From the NCBI GenBank assembly GCA_902788555.1, contig CADAKQ010000029.1:1-32407 (forward strand): a stretch of 32,407 nt of DNA, read 5' to 3'. The position numbers were made by a program, and so were the translations under genes. Shown here piece by piece: positions 1 through 8,024 of the stretch. Under the pieces are notes generated by a model. That model searched no databases. It was not told where the DNA came from and saw nothing but the letters and a program-made list of their open reading frames with translations. This DNA comes from an uncultured Lachnospiraceae bacterium (GTDB lineage Bacteria > Bacillota > Clostridia > Lachnospirales > Lachnospiraceae). How positions within the stretch are numbered: position 1 is the first letter of the stretch; each line of letters opens with the position of its first letter.

Positions 1-120
1 GATGTTTTTTCATCCTGCCAAGATGAACACTCTAATCATACATCAGAGGTTTCTTTTTTTCTATTGACATTATTTCTGAATTACAGGAATGCTCCTTTAT
101 TAAATAAAATATATATAATG
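1..120. other. AT-rich left edge without a gene
   Basis: This stretch lies downstream of the minus-strand regulator gene and holds no convincing coding region. A small stem (TTCATC at 9-14 with GATGAA at 22-27) and a T-run near 52-60 are visible, but they are not arranged as a clear terminator for the minus-strand gene. A TTGACA at 64-69 has no well-spaced -10 partner. Confidence 0.4.
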
Positions 121-1350
121 TTACAGCTTTGAAAGATATTCAATAAATGTCATAGTGAAGTTGGGCTCATACGTATCAAATATCAATTTGTCGGTTATGA
201 CCAGCACACCTGCATTTAAGCCTGCAAGTATGGAGATGTTTTCAGGTATGCGTTTGTCTTCGGAATTAATTTTTATTACATTATCATGTTCGTCAAAATG
301 ACATAGGATATCATTTATATTTTTACTTTTCTTTTTTTCAAAGGTATTTGACCGGGCCTCAACATAGTAAAATTCATTTTGCAATCCTTTGAACCTGTCT
401 ATGGCTGAAGTAACGGTTTCTTTGTTTGTTTTCCTGTATATCTTCATAAGCGGAACACATAAAGAAAGAAAATTGTTAAATTCCTTTTCAAATCCTTTTA
501 ATACGGCTGATTCTTCTATAAATAAATTCGGCATATCGACCGTATCATTACCTATTGAATTTGATGCTATGGCAAATTTGTTTTTTGCGAGAAACAGAGT
601 TCGGTGGTATATTCCGTCCCTTAGTCTCGGATAGTAATACGGCTCTATATCGCCTGCTATATATAAAGGCAGCCACTTTTGAATTGCTTCCATCAGATCA
701 TTTAAGTTTCTGTTTATAGTATGAATTATCTTTATATGACTTCCAGTTGTTAAAAGCTTGATAAGGTAGGAGGTCCATTTTTTTGCAAATGCCGGGTCTT
801 CAAATAACCAGGTCATATCCTCATCTGAAAAAAGTAAAAGTGTATGTGGCTTTTCATCGGCACAGAGCCGACTCAGAAATAACTCTGTTGCCTCACGCTT
901 TCCTTTATTTCCATAGTAGTAAAAAGGAGCTTTATCACTGACCTTACTGAAATTATTTTTTAAATCCGGAATTGGCGCTGATGTTAAAAATTCTGCAGGA
1001 TTGGCAGATGATAGTTCATGTAGAAGTAAATCAATGGAACTTGAATCCGGTTTGCTTGTGTTGTCCTCCTTTAACCATGCTGTCAGCAGCATTTCAATTT
1101 CTTTTTTTTCTTCCGGAAGAGGCTTTCCGTTACAAATAATCTCAGAAAGCAATTTCTTTTGATAATCTGTTTTTATATTTTTTGAAAAAAAAGCGGCAGC
1201 AGGCTCTATAAACGGCATGTGCTTCGGAATGCCACGTTTGCCTGTTCTGATTCGTCCGATGTATGACGGGTCAAATGATAGTGCACGCCCTAAAACACTG
1301 TTTTTCGTGTCTGTAATTTTCATAAGAATATCAAGCTTTTCAGATGTCAT
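121..1350 (-). CDS. HTH-type transcriptional regulator (putative)
   Basis: The protein has 409 residues. Its N-terminus (about residues 8-45) looks like an XRE/Cro-type helix-turn-helix: a hydrophobic helix, then SVLGRALSFDPSYIGRIRTG, which fits the turn and recognition helix. The remaining roughly 350 residues match no family I can name and could be a sensing domain. There is no membrane segment or signal peptide, so it should be cytoplasmic. The start is backed by a GGAGG just upstream on the minus strand (about 1356-1360). It is divergent from the ABC-2 export operon, with a dyad in between, which suggests control of that operon and of itself. Regulator function is inferred from the N-terminus and context; the ligand is unknown. 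Confidence 0.6.
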   Translation of the reverse strand: MTSEKLDILMKITDTKNSVLGRALSFDPSYIGRIRTGKRGIPKHMPFIEPAAAFFSKNIKTDYQKKLLSEIICNGKPLPEEKKEIEMLLTAWLKEDNTSKPDSSSIDLLLHELSSANPAEFLTSAPIPDLKNNFSKVSDKAPFYYYGNKGKREATELFLSRLCADEKPHTLLLFSDEDMTWLFEDPAFAKKWTSYLIKLLTTGSHIKIIHTINRNLNDLMEAIQKWLPLYIAGDIEPYYYPRLRDGIYHRTLFLAKNKFAIASNSIGNDTVDMPNLFIEESAVLKGFEKEFNNFLSLCVPLMKIYRKTNKETVTSAIDRFKGLQNEFYYVEARSNTFEKKKSKNINDILCHFDEHDNVIKINSEDKRIPENISILAGLNAGVLVITDKLIFDTYEPNFTMTFIEYLSKL

Positions 1351-1379
1351 ACAGATACCTCCATAATAAAATCATATTA

Positions 1380-1408
1380 ATCATAGCATTAATAAATATG
1401 TAATTCAA
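1380..1408 (-). promoter_or_regulatory. Promoter of the divergent regulator gene
   Basis: Read on the minus strand this is TTGAAT (1408-1403), a 17-base spacer, and TATGAT (1385-1380). TGC directly before the -10 gives an extended -10. It lies about 30 bases before the start codon and just beside the dyad at 1418-1434. Confidence 0.6.
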
Positions 1409-1417
1409 TCAGTAGTT

Positions 1418-1434
1418 TGGCACAAAACGTGCCA
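1418..1434. promoter_or_regulatory. Candidate operator, TGGCAC-N5-GTGCCA
   Basis: This is a perfect 6+6 inverted repeat with a 5-base spacer, lying between two divergent promoters. It is about 10 bases upstream of the regulator's -35 and about 60 bases upstream of the ABC operon's -10. A half-site-like TGGCAAG follows at 1450-1456. The position fits autoregulation and control of the transporter; the binding protein is inferred. Confidence 0.5.
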
Positions 1435-1494
1435 GAAAAATATTAAAAATGGCAAGACTAAATTATTAATTTACTACCACTTGTATCATTTTTT

Positions 1495-1503
1495 TGGTAT
1501 AAT
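1495..1503 (+). promoter_or_regulatory. Extended -10 promoter of the ABC export operon
   Basis: TGGTATAAT is a full-consensus -10 hexamer (1498-1503) with the TGn extension. No good -35 sits 16-18 bases upstream, as is common for extended -10 promoters. Transcription would start near 1510, giving a leader of about 45 bases before the ATG at 1556. Confidence 0.65.
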
Positions 1504-1555
1504 CCAAACAAGTATGTCAAAAATATTTTAGTTTAAACGATTATGGAGAAATTTT

Positions 1556-2248
1556 ATGTTAAGGCTTGAAGATATAACAATTAAATATAAGAAAAAAACT
1601 GTTCTTGAAAAGGTTGATTTTACAGCCAATCCCGGAGAAATTGTTGGTCTGCTGGGAGCAAACGGTTCAGGAAAGTCAACACTTTTATCTGTTATTGCAG
1701 GAGCAAAGAAAGCGTATTCCGGAAGACTTTCCATAGATGATATAAGCTTTGGCGAAAATCCGGATGCGTATAGACAAAATATGGGATATGTGCCACAGGA
1801 AAATCCACTTATATCAGAACTGACAGCCATAGATAATCTCAGAATCTGGTCAGATATGAGCAGGGATGAGATGGAAGAGGAAATTGCAAAGGAACCGCTT
1901 TCTATATTGGGAGTATATGAATTTGCGGACAGGAAGGTAAATAGCCTTTCCGGTGGTATGAAAAAGAGACTTTCGATAACTGCTACACTTATAACCAAGC
2001 CTGAGGTGCTTCTTATGGATGAACCGTTTGCCGCTTTGGATATGGTGGCGAAGCATGACATTTTGGATTATATAGTCACATTCAAAAATCAGGGTGGAAT
2101 AGTTATTGTAGCCTCACATGAAGAAGAGGTGCTTAATTTCTGTGACAGAATATATTTTATAAAGGATCACGAAATCAGAGAAATTGATAAGAATAGCAAT
2201 ATAAGCTACGTGGATTTGTTAAGAGGAAAAGTCAATGCCACACAATAG
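1556..2248 (+). CDS. ABC transporter ATP-binding protein (ABC-2 export type)
   Basis: This 230-residue ATPase powers an ABC exporter on the inner face of the membrane. All nucleotide-binding motifs are present: Walker A GANGSGKST (34-42), a Q-loop in VPQENP, the signature LSGGMKKR, Walker B VLLMDEPFAALD, and a switch histidine in VIVASHEEE. The length is typical of the short ATPases that pair with ABC-2 permeases. ATGGAG at 1544-1548 serves as ribosome site. The gene overlaps the next one by 14 bases, so translation is probably coupled. The two permeases that follow complete the transporter. The substrate is unknown; peptide or drug export would be typical of such regulator-linked sets. Confidence 0.9.
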   Translation: MLRLEDITIKYKKKTVLEKVDFTANPGEIVGLLGANGSGKSTLLSVIAGAKKAYSGRLSIDDISFGENPDAYRQNMGYVPQENPLISELTAIDNLRIWSDMSRDEMEEEIAKEPLSILGVYEFADRKVNSLSGGMKKRLSITATLITKPEVLLMDEPFAALDMVAKHDILDYIVTFKNQGGIVIVASHEEEVLNFCDRIYFIKDHEIREIDKNSNISYVDLLRGKVNATQ

Positions 2249-3341
2249 ACAATTTTTAAGAACAATTAAAGCTGATTTTAAAAGGGCAGTAAAGATTCTT
2301 CCCGGTTTTTTCACTACGGCGGTTATATTTATAATTATTGCGGGAATGCTTGTTTTTTACGCCAGATTTTTTATATTCAGCCAGGATATATTTACGGGGA
2401 TAAATGTTGCCTATTGCATCGAAAAGGATGACTCTCTCGGACAGGGACAGATTGAAATGTTTAGGGATATGGAGAGTATTAAGGAAAGTACGACACTTAT
2501 ACCTGTAGACTCTGAAGAGCAGGGGAAGGCGATGCTAAAGGAGGGCGAGGTCACGGCACTTTTAGTAATTCCTAAAACCTTTTCGACGGATTTTGGAAGT
2601 GAGGAAGCCTCAATCAAGGTATATTTTAATGAGGATGGTTCGCTTGAAACATATCTTGTAAATGATATAGTAAAGATTATTTCAAATATTTATGCCACGA
2701 CCGGTGCGGCCATAACAACCTTTCATGATGTACTTTCTGATACCGGCTTATCAGAGGATGAGATTACAGGTACATATAATTCTATATATGCTAAGCTTTT
2801 TACTGATGTATTTGCAAGGTCAGAGGGCTATGAGATAGAGAAGATTGATTCAACAGGAACGCATAATCTTGAGAAGACACTCATTGCCTCGATGATGATA
2901 CTAATATTCTTTCTGATGAGCTTTCAGCTTACACCATATTATAAGGGACAAAATAATGCGTACAGAATGATGCAGAGGATTAGAGGCTTAAACAGCTTTA
3001 AAGCAGGTCTTTCCGAGATAATTTGTGCAACAGGACTCTTATATGTATTATATGTATTTGAATTTATACTGCTTAGAATATTTAATAGAAATATAAGCGC
3101 AAGCTCGCTTATTTCCGTTATTCCGCTTGCTTTTCTTGTCGCGGTAATAACATATATATTGTCAAACCTTATCGAATCGGAGCATATTGTTGATATAGTT
3201 ATTTTTTTAATAGTCGTAACCGGAATATATCTGGCTGGAGGATTTATTCCGCTTATACTTATGCCTAAGATTATCGGACAGACGGCCATATATAATCCTG
3301 TTACTTATTTGTTAAAGTATGCACTTTTTATACTCTATTAG
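2235..3341 (+). CDS. ABC-2 family permease, first subunit
   Basis: This 368-residue membrane protein has the ABC-2 permease layout. One transmembrane helix lies near residues 24-46, followed by an extracytoplasmic domain of about 165 residues, then a bundle of hydrophobic helices from about residue 215 to the end. The start ATG lies inside the end of the ATPase gene (14-base overlap). It should pair with the ATPase and with the next gene as a heterodimeric pore. The ending (IYNPVTYLLKYALFILY) is typical of the last helix in this family. No substrate can be deduced. Confidence 0.75.
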   Translation: MPHNRQFLRTIKADFKRAVKILPGFFTTAVIFIIIAGMLVFYARFFIFSQDIFTGINVAYCIEKDDSLGQGQIEMFRDMESIKESTTLIPVDSEEQGKAMLKEGEVTALLVIPKTFSTDFGSEEASIKVYFNEDGSLETYLVNDIVKIISNIYATTGAAITTFHDVLSDTGLSEDEITGTYNSIYAKLFTDVFARSEGYEIEKIDSTGTHNLEKTLIASMMILIFFLMSFQLTPYYKGQNNAYRMMQRIRGLNSFKAGLSEIICATGLLYVLYVFEFILLRIFNRNISASSLISVIPLAFLVAVITYILSNLIESEHIVDIVIFLIVVTGIYLAGGFIPLILMPKIIGQTAIYNPVTYLLKYALFILY

Positions 3342-3353
3342 TGGGAGAATGTG

Positions 3354-4376
3354 ATGAAGAAGTTTTTTATACGATTCGGAATAATGCTTAAAAGGACTGT
3401 CACACAGCCCTTTTATATCGCAATGCTTGCTTTCCTTATATTGCTCAGCGTTATATATACCATGATTCCGGCTGAGGAAAAGAGTCTTTATATATCCATA
3501 GCACTTTTGTGTGAAGATACATCAAAGGAAGCGGAGGAATTTAAAACGGAGCTTACATCAAAGCAGTCTGTTTTTACCTTTTATATGGTAGAAAGTGAAG
3601 ACGAGCTAAAGCAGGATGTCGTGAGCGGGAAAGCAAACTCCGGCTTTATAATTCCGAAGGACTATATAAAGAAGACCGGAACCACCGGATATAATGAAAA
3701 GATAATAGAATTTACATCGCCGAGGTCCTTTCTTCCGAGAGTGGCGTATGAAGAGATATATGAGGTAATGTACAGATATACGTCAAATGAAATGATAAAA
3801 AGACAGATAGAAGAAAAATACGCATATCTGGAAATAGATAAAAAAACCATAGATGAGGTTTATAATACTTATACTGAAAAAAAGACTGTTTTTTCGACAA
3901 ATACGGATTATGGCGAATATAAAGAGCTTACTGAGGAAACTAAGATGGATATTCCAATCAGAAAGCTGGCAGGGCTTTTTGTTTATATAGTTGCCATACT
4001 CGGAACCGCTGCATACATAAAGGACAGAGAAAATAATATATATCTTTTGATGAGCAAAAAAGAGCAGATATCACTCAGGCTTATACACACGTTGGCATCC
4101 GTACTTCCTATGTCGGTTACCACATTTTTTGTGATGCTGCTGTTAAAGGAATACACTCCTTTGGTGAGCTTTGTAAGGATTATAATATATATTGTTTGTG
4201 TATCATTTGTTTCACTTTTATTTGGTATGCTGTTTAAAAGGAGTAAAGCATTTTATCGTTTTTTGCCGGTATGGCTTGTGTTTACTCTCGTACTTAGCGG
4301 GGTGCTGTTTGATTTGGGTAAATATAATATTTTTATGCAGTATTTGGCAAGACTATTCCCGCCATATCATTTTTAA
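3354..4376 (+). CDS. ABC-2 family permease, second subunit
   Basis: This protein has 340 residues and the same plan as its upstream neighbour: an N-terminal helix (about 20-36), an extracytoplasmic region rich in charged residues (about 40-195), then hydrophobic helices to the end. The ATG at 3354 is preferred to the GTG at 3351 because it lies 6 bases after GGGAG (3343-3347) rather than 3. The protein stops at ARLFPPYHF, where related permeases often continue for another half helix, so the C-terminus may be slightly short. It is the last gene of the export operon. Confidence 0.72.
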   Translation: MKKFFIRFGIMLKRTVTQPFYIAMLAFLILLSVIYTMIPAEEKSLYISIALLCEDTSKEAEEFKTELTSKQSVFTFYMVESEDELKQDVVSGKANSGFIIPKDYIKKTGTTGYNEKIIEFTSPRSFLPRVAYEEIYEVMYRYTSNEMIKRQIEEKYAYLEIDKKTIDEVYNTYTEKKTVFSTNTDYGEYKELTEETKMDIPIRKLAGLFVYIVAILGTAAYIKDRENNIYLLMSKKEQISLRLIHTLASVLPMSVTTFFVMLLLKEYTPLVSFVRIIIYIVCVSFVSLLFGMLFKRSKAFYRFLPVWLVFTLVLSGVLFDLGKYNIFMQYLARLFPPYHF

Positions 4377-4449
4377 TCAAATTTCTTAAAAAGATCAATT
4401 TTTTCAAAAAATTAAATTTAAGTATTTTAGCGGTCTTAAGGTATGAAAA

Positions 4450-4485
4450 GTCCGATTTTTCGGACCGCGGTCCGAAATGTTGGAC
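4450..4485. promoter_or_regulatory. Tandem pair of 16-bp dyads, 20-bp period
   Basis: GTCCGATTTTTCGGAC (4450-4465) and GTCCGAAATGTTGGAC (4470-4485) are two imperfectly identical palindromes of the form GTCCGA-N4-TYGGAC, joined by CGCG. Their start-to-start distance is 20 bases, about two helical turns. Together they form a 42-base imperfect palindrome (4447-4488). No T-run follows, so a terminator is less likely than a double operator. The pair lies 149 bases before the Tad operon's first gene and 74 bases after the ABC operon. Confidence 0.55.
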
Positions 4486-4520
4486 TTTACAAATTGATTT
4501 TGGGGTGCTACAGTCTAATT

Positions 4521-4571
4521 ACAGCAGATGAAAATGCTGTATCAAAAAAGACATCAGTGTTGAAGATGTCT
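4521..4571 (+). other. Two small hairpins in the Tad operon leader
   Basis: ACAGCA/TGCTGT (4521-4526 with 4535-4540) and AGACATC/GATGTCT (4549-4555 with 4565-4571) are perfect short stems in the 257-base gene-free gap 4377-4633. The gap is otherwise AT-rich. A weak promoter candidate, TTGAAG (4560-4565) and TATTAA (4582-4587) with a 16-base spacer, overlaps the second stem. I found no known riboswitch here. Confidence 0.35.
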
Positions 4572-4624
4572 CTTGAATATCTATTAATTAATAAATATTT
4601 CAAAAAAACAATTTAATATTTTTC

Positions 4625-4642
4625 AAAGGAGGTATGACTATT
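4625..4642 (+). promoter_or_regulatory. Ribosome binding site with unusual start spacing
   Basis: AAAGGAGGT (4625-4633) directly abuts the ATG at 4634, leaving one base between AGGAGG and the start. The in-frame ATT at 4640-4642 lies 7 bases after AGGAGG, the usual distance. The real start could therefore be a rare AUU codon, or the gene could be poorly translated from the AUG. Confidence 0.5.
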
Positions 4643-5095
4643 GTAAATATCTTTTGTTTAGTGTTGGCTTTTTTTGCCTGTGTGTATGATTTACGTACAT
4701 TTAAAATACCAAACAGGCTTAGCTTTATAGGGATTCTTGCAGGAACAATTTATAATTTGGTGGTTTACGGTTTACATGGAATAAAAATAAGTGCCTTAGG
4801 AATTTTATATCCGATTGCTATTTTATCTGCTTTTTTCATAATGAGATTTTTGGGGGCAGGAGATATAAAGCTTTTATCGGCAATCGGAGCATTTACGGGA
4901 GCAAGGGTTTTGAGGATTATGTTTTTAACCTTTATGATAGCGGCGGTGTATTCTTTTATAGTCGTTGTTTACAAGCTTGTAAATACTATTATCATCAAAA
5001 AAAACAAAGAAAAATATAAGTTTTCAAAACTGCATCTTTCAATTCCGGTTTTTTTGGCCTGTATGGTAAGGCTAATAGAAGAGTTTACCGTGTAA
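4634..5095 (+). CDS. tadV: Prepilin peptidase, TadV/CpaA type (A24 family)
   Basis: This membrane aspartyl protease cuts the short leader from Flp-type prepilins. The protein has 153 residues, the short form without the methyltransferase half of PilD. Both catalytic aspartates are present: D19 in YDLRTFKIPN and D77 in the family motif GAGDIKL. Hydrophobic segments cover about residues 3-17, 32-47, 55-72, 85-112 and 133-147. It heads the Tad operon, so its substrates should be the Flp pilin and the two TadE-like proteins, all with G-x-[AG]-V-V-E. If translation starts at the ATT codon the product loses two residues. The next gene begins 10 bases later. Confidence 0.9.
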   Translation: MTIVNIFCLVLAFFACVYDLRTFKIPNRLSFIGILAGTIYNLVVYGLHGIKISALGILYPIAILSAFFIMRFLGAGDIKLLSAIGAFTGARVLRIMFLTFMIAAVYSFIVVVYKLVNTIIIKKNKEKYKFSKLHLSIPVFLACMVRLIEEFTV

Positions 5096-5105
5096 GGAGT
5101 GTAAT

Positions 5106-6020
5106 ATGCAAAAATATGTAATAGGCTTGTGTGACAGTGATACCTGTTATGTAATGAATTTTATGGAATATGTAAATATGAATGAAGATATTCCGCTTAA
5201 AATAACGGTTTTCTCAGATGTTAATGCAATTAAAAATTATACCCAACAAGACAAGCTCGATTTGATTCTTTTAGATGAAAATATCACGTGTGACAAAAAT
5301 GATATTCTGATTTTAAAACTGACTGATAACAGGGATTTTATATCTGAAAATACAATTTATAAATATCAAAGTATCATCAAAATATCAAAGCAGATAGTAA
5401 AAATTGTAAGTAAAAACAGGGCTTATACAGATGTAAATACACTCTCGTGTGCGGTTTATTCACCTTTGGGAAGATGTGGGAAAACCACCTTGGCAAAGGG
5501 AATATGCAGCTTTTATCAAAATTGCCTGTATATCGGGCTTGAGGAATATGCCGGTTTTTTGCCCGGAGAATACAAAAATGATGACTATAGGGATTTATAT
5601 GAGCGTTTTATGTATTATCTGGTTAGCGAAAATACACTTATCGACACTACGTTTAAACAACTGAAATGTGTGGATGGAGCAAGGTGCTTTATATCACTTA
5701 ATTATATGGATGTAAAGCAGATAACCGCCCACAATATCGAATGGCTTTTAAATACCGTAAAAAATGATAATTACAAACGAATAGTTTTTGATATCGGTGT
5801 GGGAGCCTTGCAGGATATAAGTATACTCAACAGGATGGACAGAATTCTTGTACCTGTTTTGCAAGATGAGGTATCAAAAGAAAAAATAGAAGGTTTTAAG
5901 AAACTAATTGAGCGTGAAACCACAAGCAGTATAAACGATAAAATTTACTATGTAGAGGTACCTGATGCGGATTTTAGAAGTGAGACAATCAGAGACTTAA
6001 TAGCAGGAGGAAATATGTAG
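5106..6020 (+). CDS. tadZ: TadZ/CpaE-like ATPase of the Tad pilus
   Basis: This 304-residue protein is expected to place the Tad machine in the cell, as TadZ/CpaE proteins of the ParA/MinD superfamily do. The first 100 residues resemble a degenerate receiver fold (DLILLDENI near 57-65). The ATPase half begins near residue 115 with a deviant Walker A, YSPLGRCGKTTLA, followed by short strands such as RIVFDIGVGAL that fit the Walker B region. No membrane segment is seen. AAGGAG (5094-5099) overlaps the stop of tadV, so the two are coupled. The assignment rests on the ATPase motif plus position before tadA. Confidence 0.82.
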   Translation: MQKYVIGLCDSDTCYVMNFMEYVNMNEDIPLKITVFSDVNAIKNYTQQDKLDLILLDENITCDKNDILILKLTDNRDFISENTIYKYQSIIKISKQIVKIVSKNRAYTDVNTLSCAVYSPLGRCGKTTLAKGICSFYQNCLYIGLEEYAGFLPGEYKNDDYRDLYERFMYYLVSENTLIDTTFKQLKCVDGARCFISLNYMDVKQITAHNIEWLLNTVKNDNYKRIVFDIGVGALQDISILNRMDRILVPVLQDEVSKEKIEGFKKLIERETTSSINDKIYYVEVPDADFRSETIRDLIAGGNM

Positions 6021-6024
6021 AAAA

Positions 6025-7266
6025 ATGGATTTGGGAATTAAGCCTAAGCTTAAAACAAAAATTATGTCAGAGCTTGATTTAAGTATGGAACCAAATGATA
6101 AAGAGATAAGCAGTATAATTGACAGATGCATAATTGAGGAAACCGCCAATACATATATACCTTTAAAAGAAAAGGTACAACTGAAAACAGAGCTTTTTAA
6201 TTCCATTCGAAGGTTGGATGTTTTGACAGAGTATATAGATGATGAAAACATATCGGAGATAATGGTAAACGGATACAAGGATATTTTTCTTGAAAAAAAC
6301 GGACGTATTGAAAAGGCAAAAAAGAGGTTTGAATCTGAGGAAAAGCTTAAAGCGGTAGTCCAACAGATAGTTGCCGGCTGTAACAGACGGGTTAATGAGG
6401 CAAGTCCCATAGTTGATGCGAGGCTTAAGGATGGCTCGAGAGTTAATATGGTTCTTTATCCTGTTTCCTTAAACGGACCAATCATAACAATCAGAAAGTT
6501 TCCAAAGGAAATAATGACACTTGATAAGCTCGTTGAAATTAACTCTCTGGATGAGAAAACATCAGAAATTTTAAAGCTTTTTGTAAGAGCAAAATATAAT
6601 ATATTTATTTCCGGTGGAACCGGATCAGGAAAAACCACATTCTTAAATGCATTATCGGCATTTATTCCAAAAGATGAAAGAATTATAACGATTGAAGATG
6701 CGGCAGAGCTTCAGATAAGAGATGTCCCTAATCTCATAAGACTTGAAGCGAGAAATGCCAATGTTGAAGGAGAAAACGAGATAACAATCAGAGATTTGAT
6801 AAAGACAAGTCTCAGGATGCGGCCGGACAGAATTATAGTAGGCGAGGTAAGGGATGAAGCAGCTATAGATATGCTTCAGGCTATGAATACCGGTCATGAT
6901 GGCTCATTATCAACAGGTCATGCCAATTCCTGTAGGGATATGCTGTCAAGACTTGAAACAATGGTACTAATGGGAATGGATATTCCACTTGCAGCGATAA
7001 AGAGTCAGATAGCATCAGCTGTAGACATAATCATACATCTTGGAAGGCTGCGCGATAAAAGTAGAAGAGTTTTGTCTATATGTGAGGTTTTGGAGGTGGA
7101 GATGGGAGAGATTAAGTTAAATACACTGTATGAATTTGTTGAAATAGGAGAAATAAATTCAAGGATAAACGGTAGATTGAGAAAGGTAAATGATGTTATA
7201 AATGCAGACAAGCTTATGCAGGCAGGTCTTTACGATGTATATAAGGAGCTTGAAAAAACATTATAA
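6025..7266 (+). CDS. tadA: TadA/CpaF secretion ATPase
   Basis: This 413-residue ATPase of the GspE/CpaF family powers pilus assembly as a cytoplasmic hexamer. Visible motifs are Walker A GGTGSGKTT (about 197-205), the Asp-box RIITIEDAAELQ (about 218), Walker B RPDRIIVGEVRDEA (about 265) and the His-box STGHANS (about 295). The N-terminal domain (1-170) matches the usual CpaF layout. The nearest good ribosome site (AGGAGG, 6005-6010) is 14 bases from this ATG; the better-spaced ATG at 6015 is at once followed by TAG and is the last codon of tadZ. Reinitiation by terminating ribosomes is therefore likely. Confidence 0.95.
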   Translation: MDLGIKPKLKTKIMSELDLSMEPNDKEISSIIDRCIIEETANTYIPLKEKVQLKTELFNSIRRLDVLTEYIDDENISEIMVNGYKDIFLEKNGRIEKAKKRFESEEKLKAVVQQIVAGCNRRVNEASPIVDARLKDGSRVNMVLYPVSLNGPIITIRKFPKEIMTLDKLVEINSLDEKTSEILKLFVRAKYNIFISGGTGSGKTTFLNALSAFIPKDERIITIEDAAELQIRDVPNLIRLEARNANVEGENEITIRDLIKTSLRMRPDRIIVGEVRDEAAIDMLQAMNTGHDGSLSTGHANSCRDMLSRLETMVLMGMDIPLAAIKSQIASAVDIIIHLGRLRDKSRRVLSICEVLEVEMGEIKLNTLYEFVEIGEINSRINGRLRKVNDVINADKLMQAGLYDVYKELEKTL

Positions 7267-7280
7267 AAACAGGGTAGATT

Positions 7281-8021
7281 ATGGTGGATTACAGAGTATA
7301 TAAGCCTGATAAAGGCTGGGTTATTCGGGAAATTTTAAAAATAGCAGGAATTTGCACCTTCATAGGAATTCTTTTTTTCAAAAATGTTTTTTTTGTATTA
7401 TTCTTACTTCCTCTGGGATGCTTTGTATGGAAGAGGGATAAATTGTATGAAAGAGATAGAAGAAAGGATATTCTGGCAGGGGAATTTAAGGATATGATAG
7501 TTGCTCTTTCGGGAAATCTTTCGGCAGGTTATTCTCTGGAAAAGGCGTTTTACATAACCGGTTCTGATTTGAAAAAAACAGGGACAGAGTATCGTTTTAT
7601 ATTGGGGGAGCTAAGAGAAATTTTAGGAGGGATTGAGCTGAATAAAAGGGTGGAGGACTTGCTTTTGGACTTTGCTGAAAGAAGTGATATAGACGACATA
7701 AAGGATTTTGCAAGGCTCGTTTTAACTGCCAAGATATACGGAGGAAATATTGTTATGGTTATAAAACAAACGGCGGGAAATATGACAGATAAGGCAACTG
7801 TTGAAAATGAAATAAAAACAATAATGGCATCAAAATATCTGGAAGGAAGGATAATGGTTGCCATGCCGTTTGTGATAGTTCTTTATATGAATATAACCAA
7901 TACAGAGTATATGAATATATTGTATCAGACCGCGCCGGGAAGAATAATTATGCTCACGAGTCTTCTTATTATTCTTTTTGCGTGGATTTTGATAAATAAA
8001 ATAATGAGAATCGAGGTATAA
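7281..8021 (+). CDS. tadB: TadB-like inner-membrane platform protein (T2SSF domain)
   Basis: This protein has 246 residues. Two N-terminal helices (about 20-50) precede a cytoplasmic type II secretion F domain (about 65-190, including DMIVALSGNLSAGYSLEKAF and FARLVLTAKIYGGNI), and two helices close the protein (about 190-210 and 222-242). TadB proteins form the platform on which TadA drives Flp assembly. The gene is shorter than the usual TadB (about 300 residues). It follows tadA by 14 bases and precedes the TadC-like gene by 3 bases. Confidence 0.85.
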   Translation: MVDYRVYKPDKGWVIREILKIAGICTFIGILFFKNVFFVLFLLPLGCFVWKRDKLYERDRRKDILAGEFKDMIVALSGNLSAGYSLEKAFYITGSDLKKTGTEYRFILGELREILGGIELNKRVEDLLLDFAERSDIDDIKDFARLVLTAKIYGGNIVMVIKQTAGNMTDKATVENEIKTIMASKYLEGRIMVAMPFVIVLYMNITNTEYMNILYQTAPGRIIMLTSLLIILFAWILINKIMRIEV

Positions 8022-8024
8022 AAA

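Noticed and set aside
1528-2061. Open frame of 177 codons on the minus strand over the ABC ATPase
   Set aside because: The plus strand has all ABC motifs; the minus frame is serine-rich shadow coding without a ribosome site.
1556-4376. Bacteriocin or lanthipeptide locus around the ABC genes
   Set aside because: No small precursor gene, modification enzyme or leader peptidase is found next to the transporter.
4377-4633. c-di-GMP riboswitch ahead of the Tad operon
   Set aside because: Such control would make sense for pili, but the conserved core sequences of GEMM class I or II are absent.
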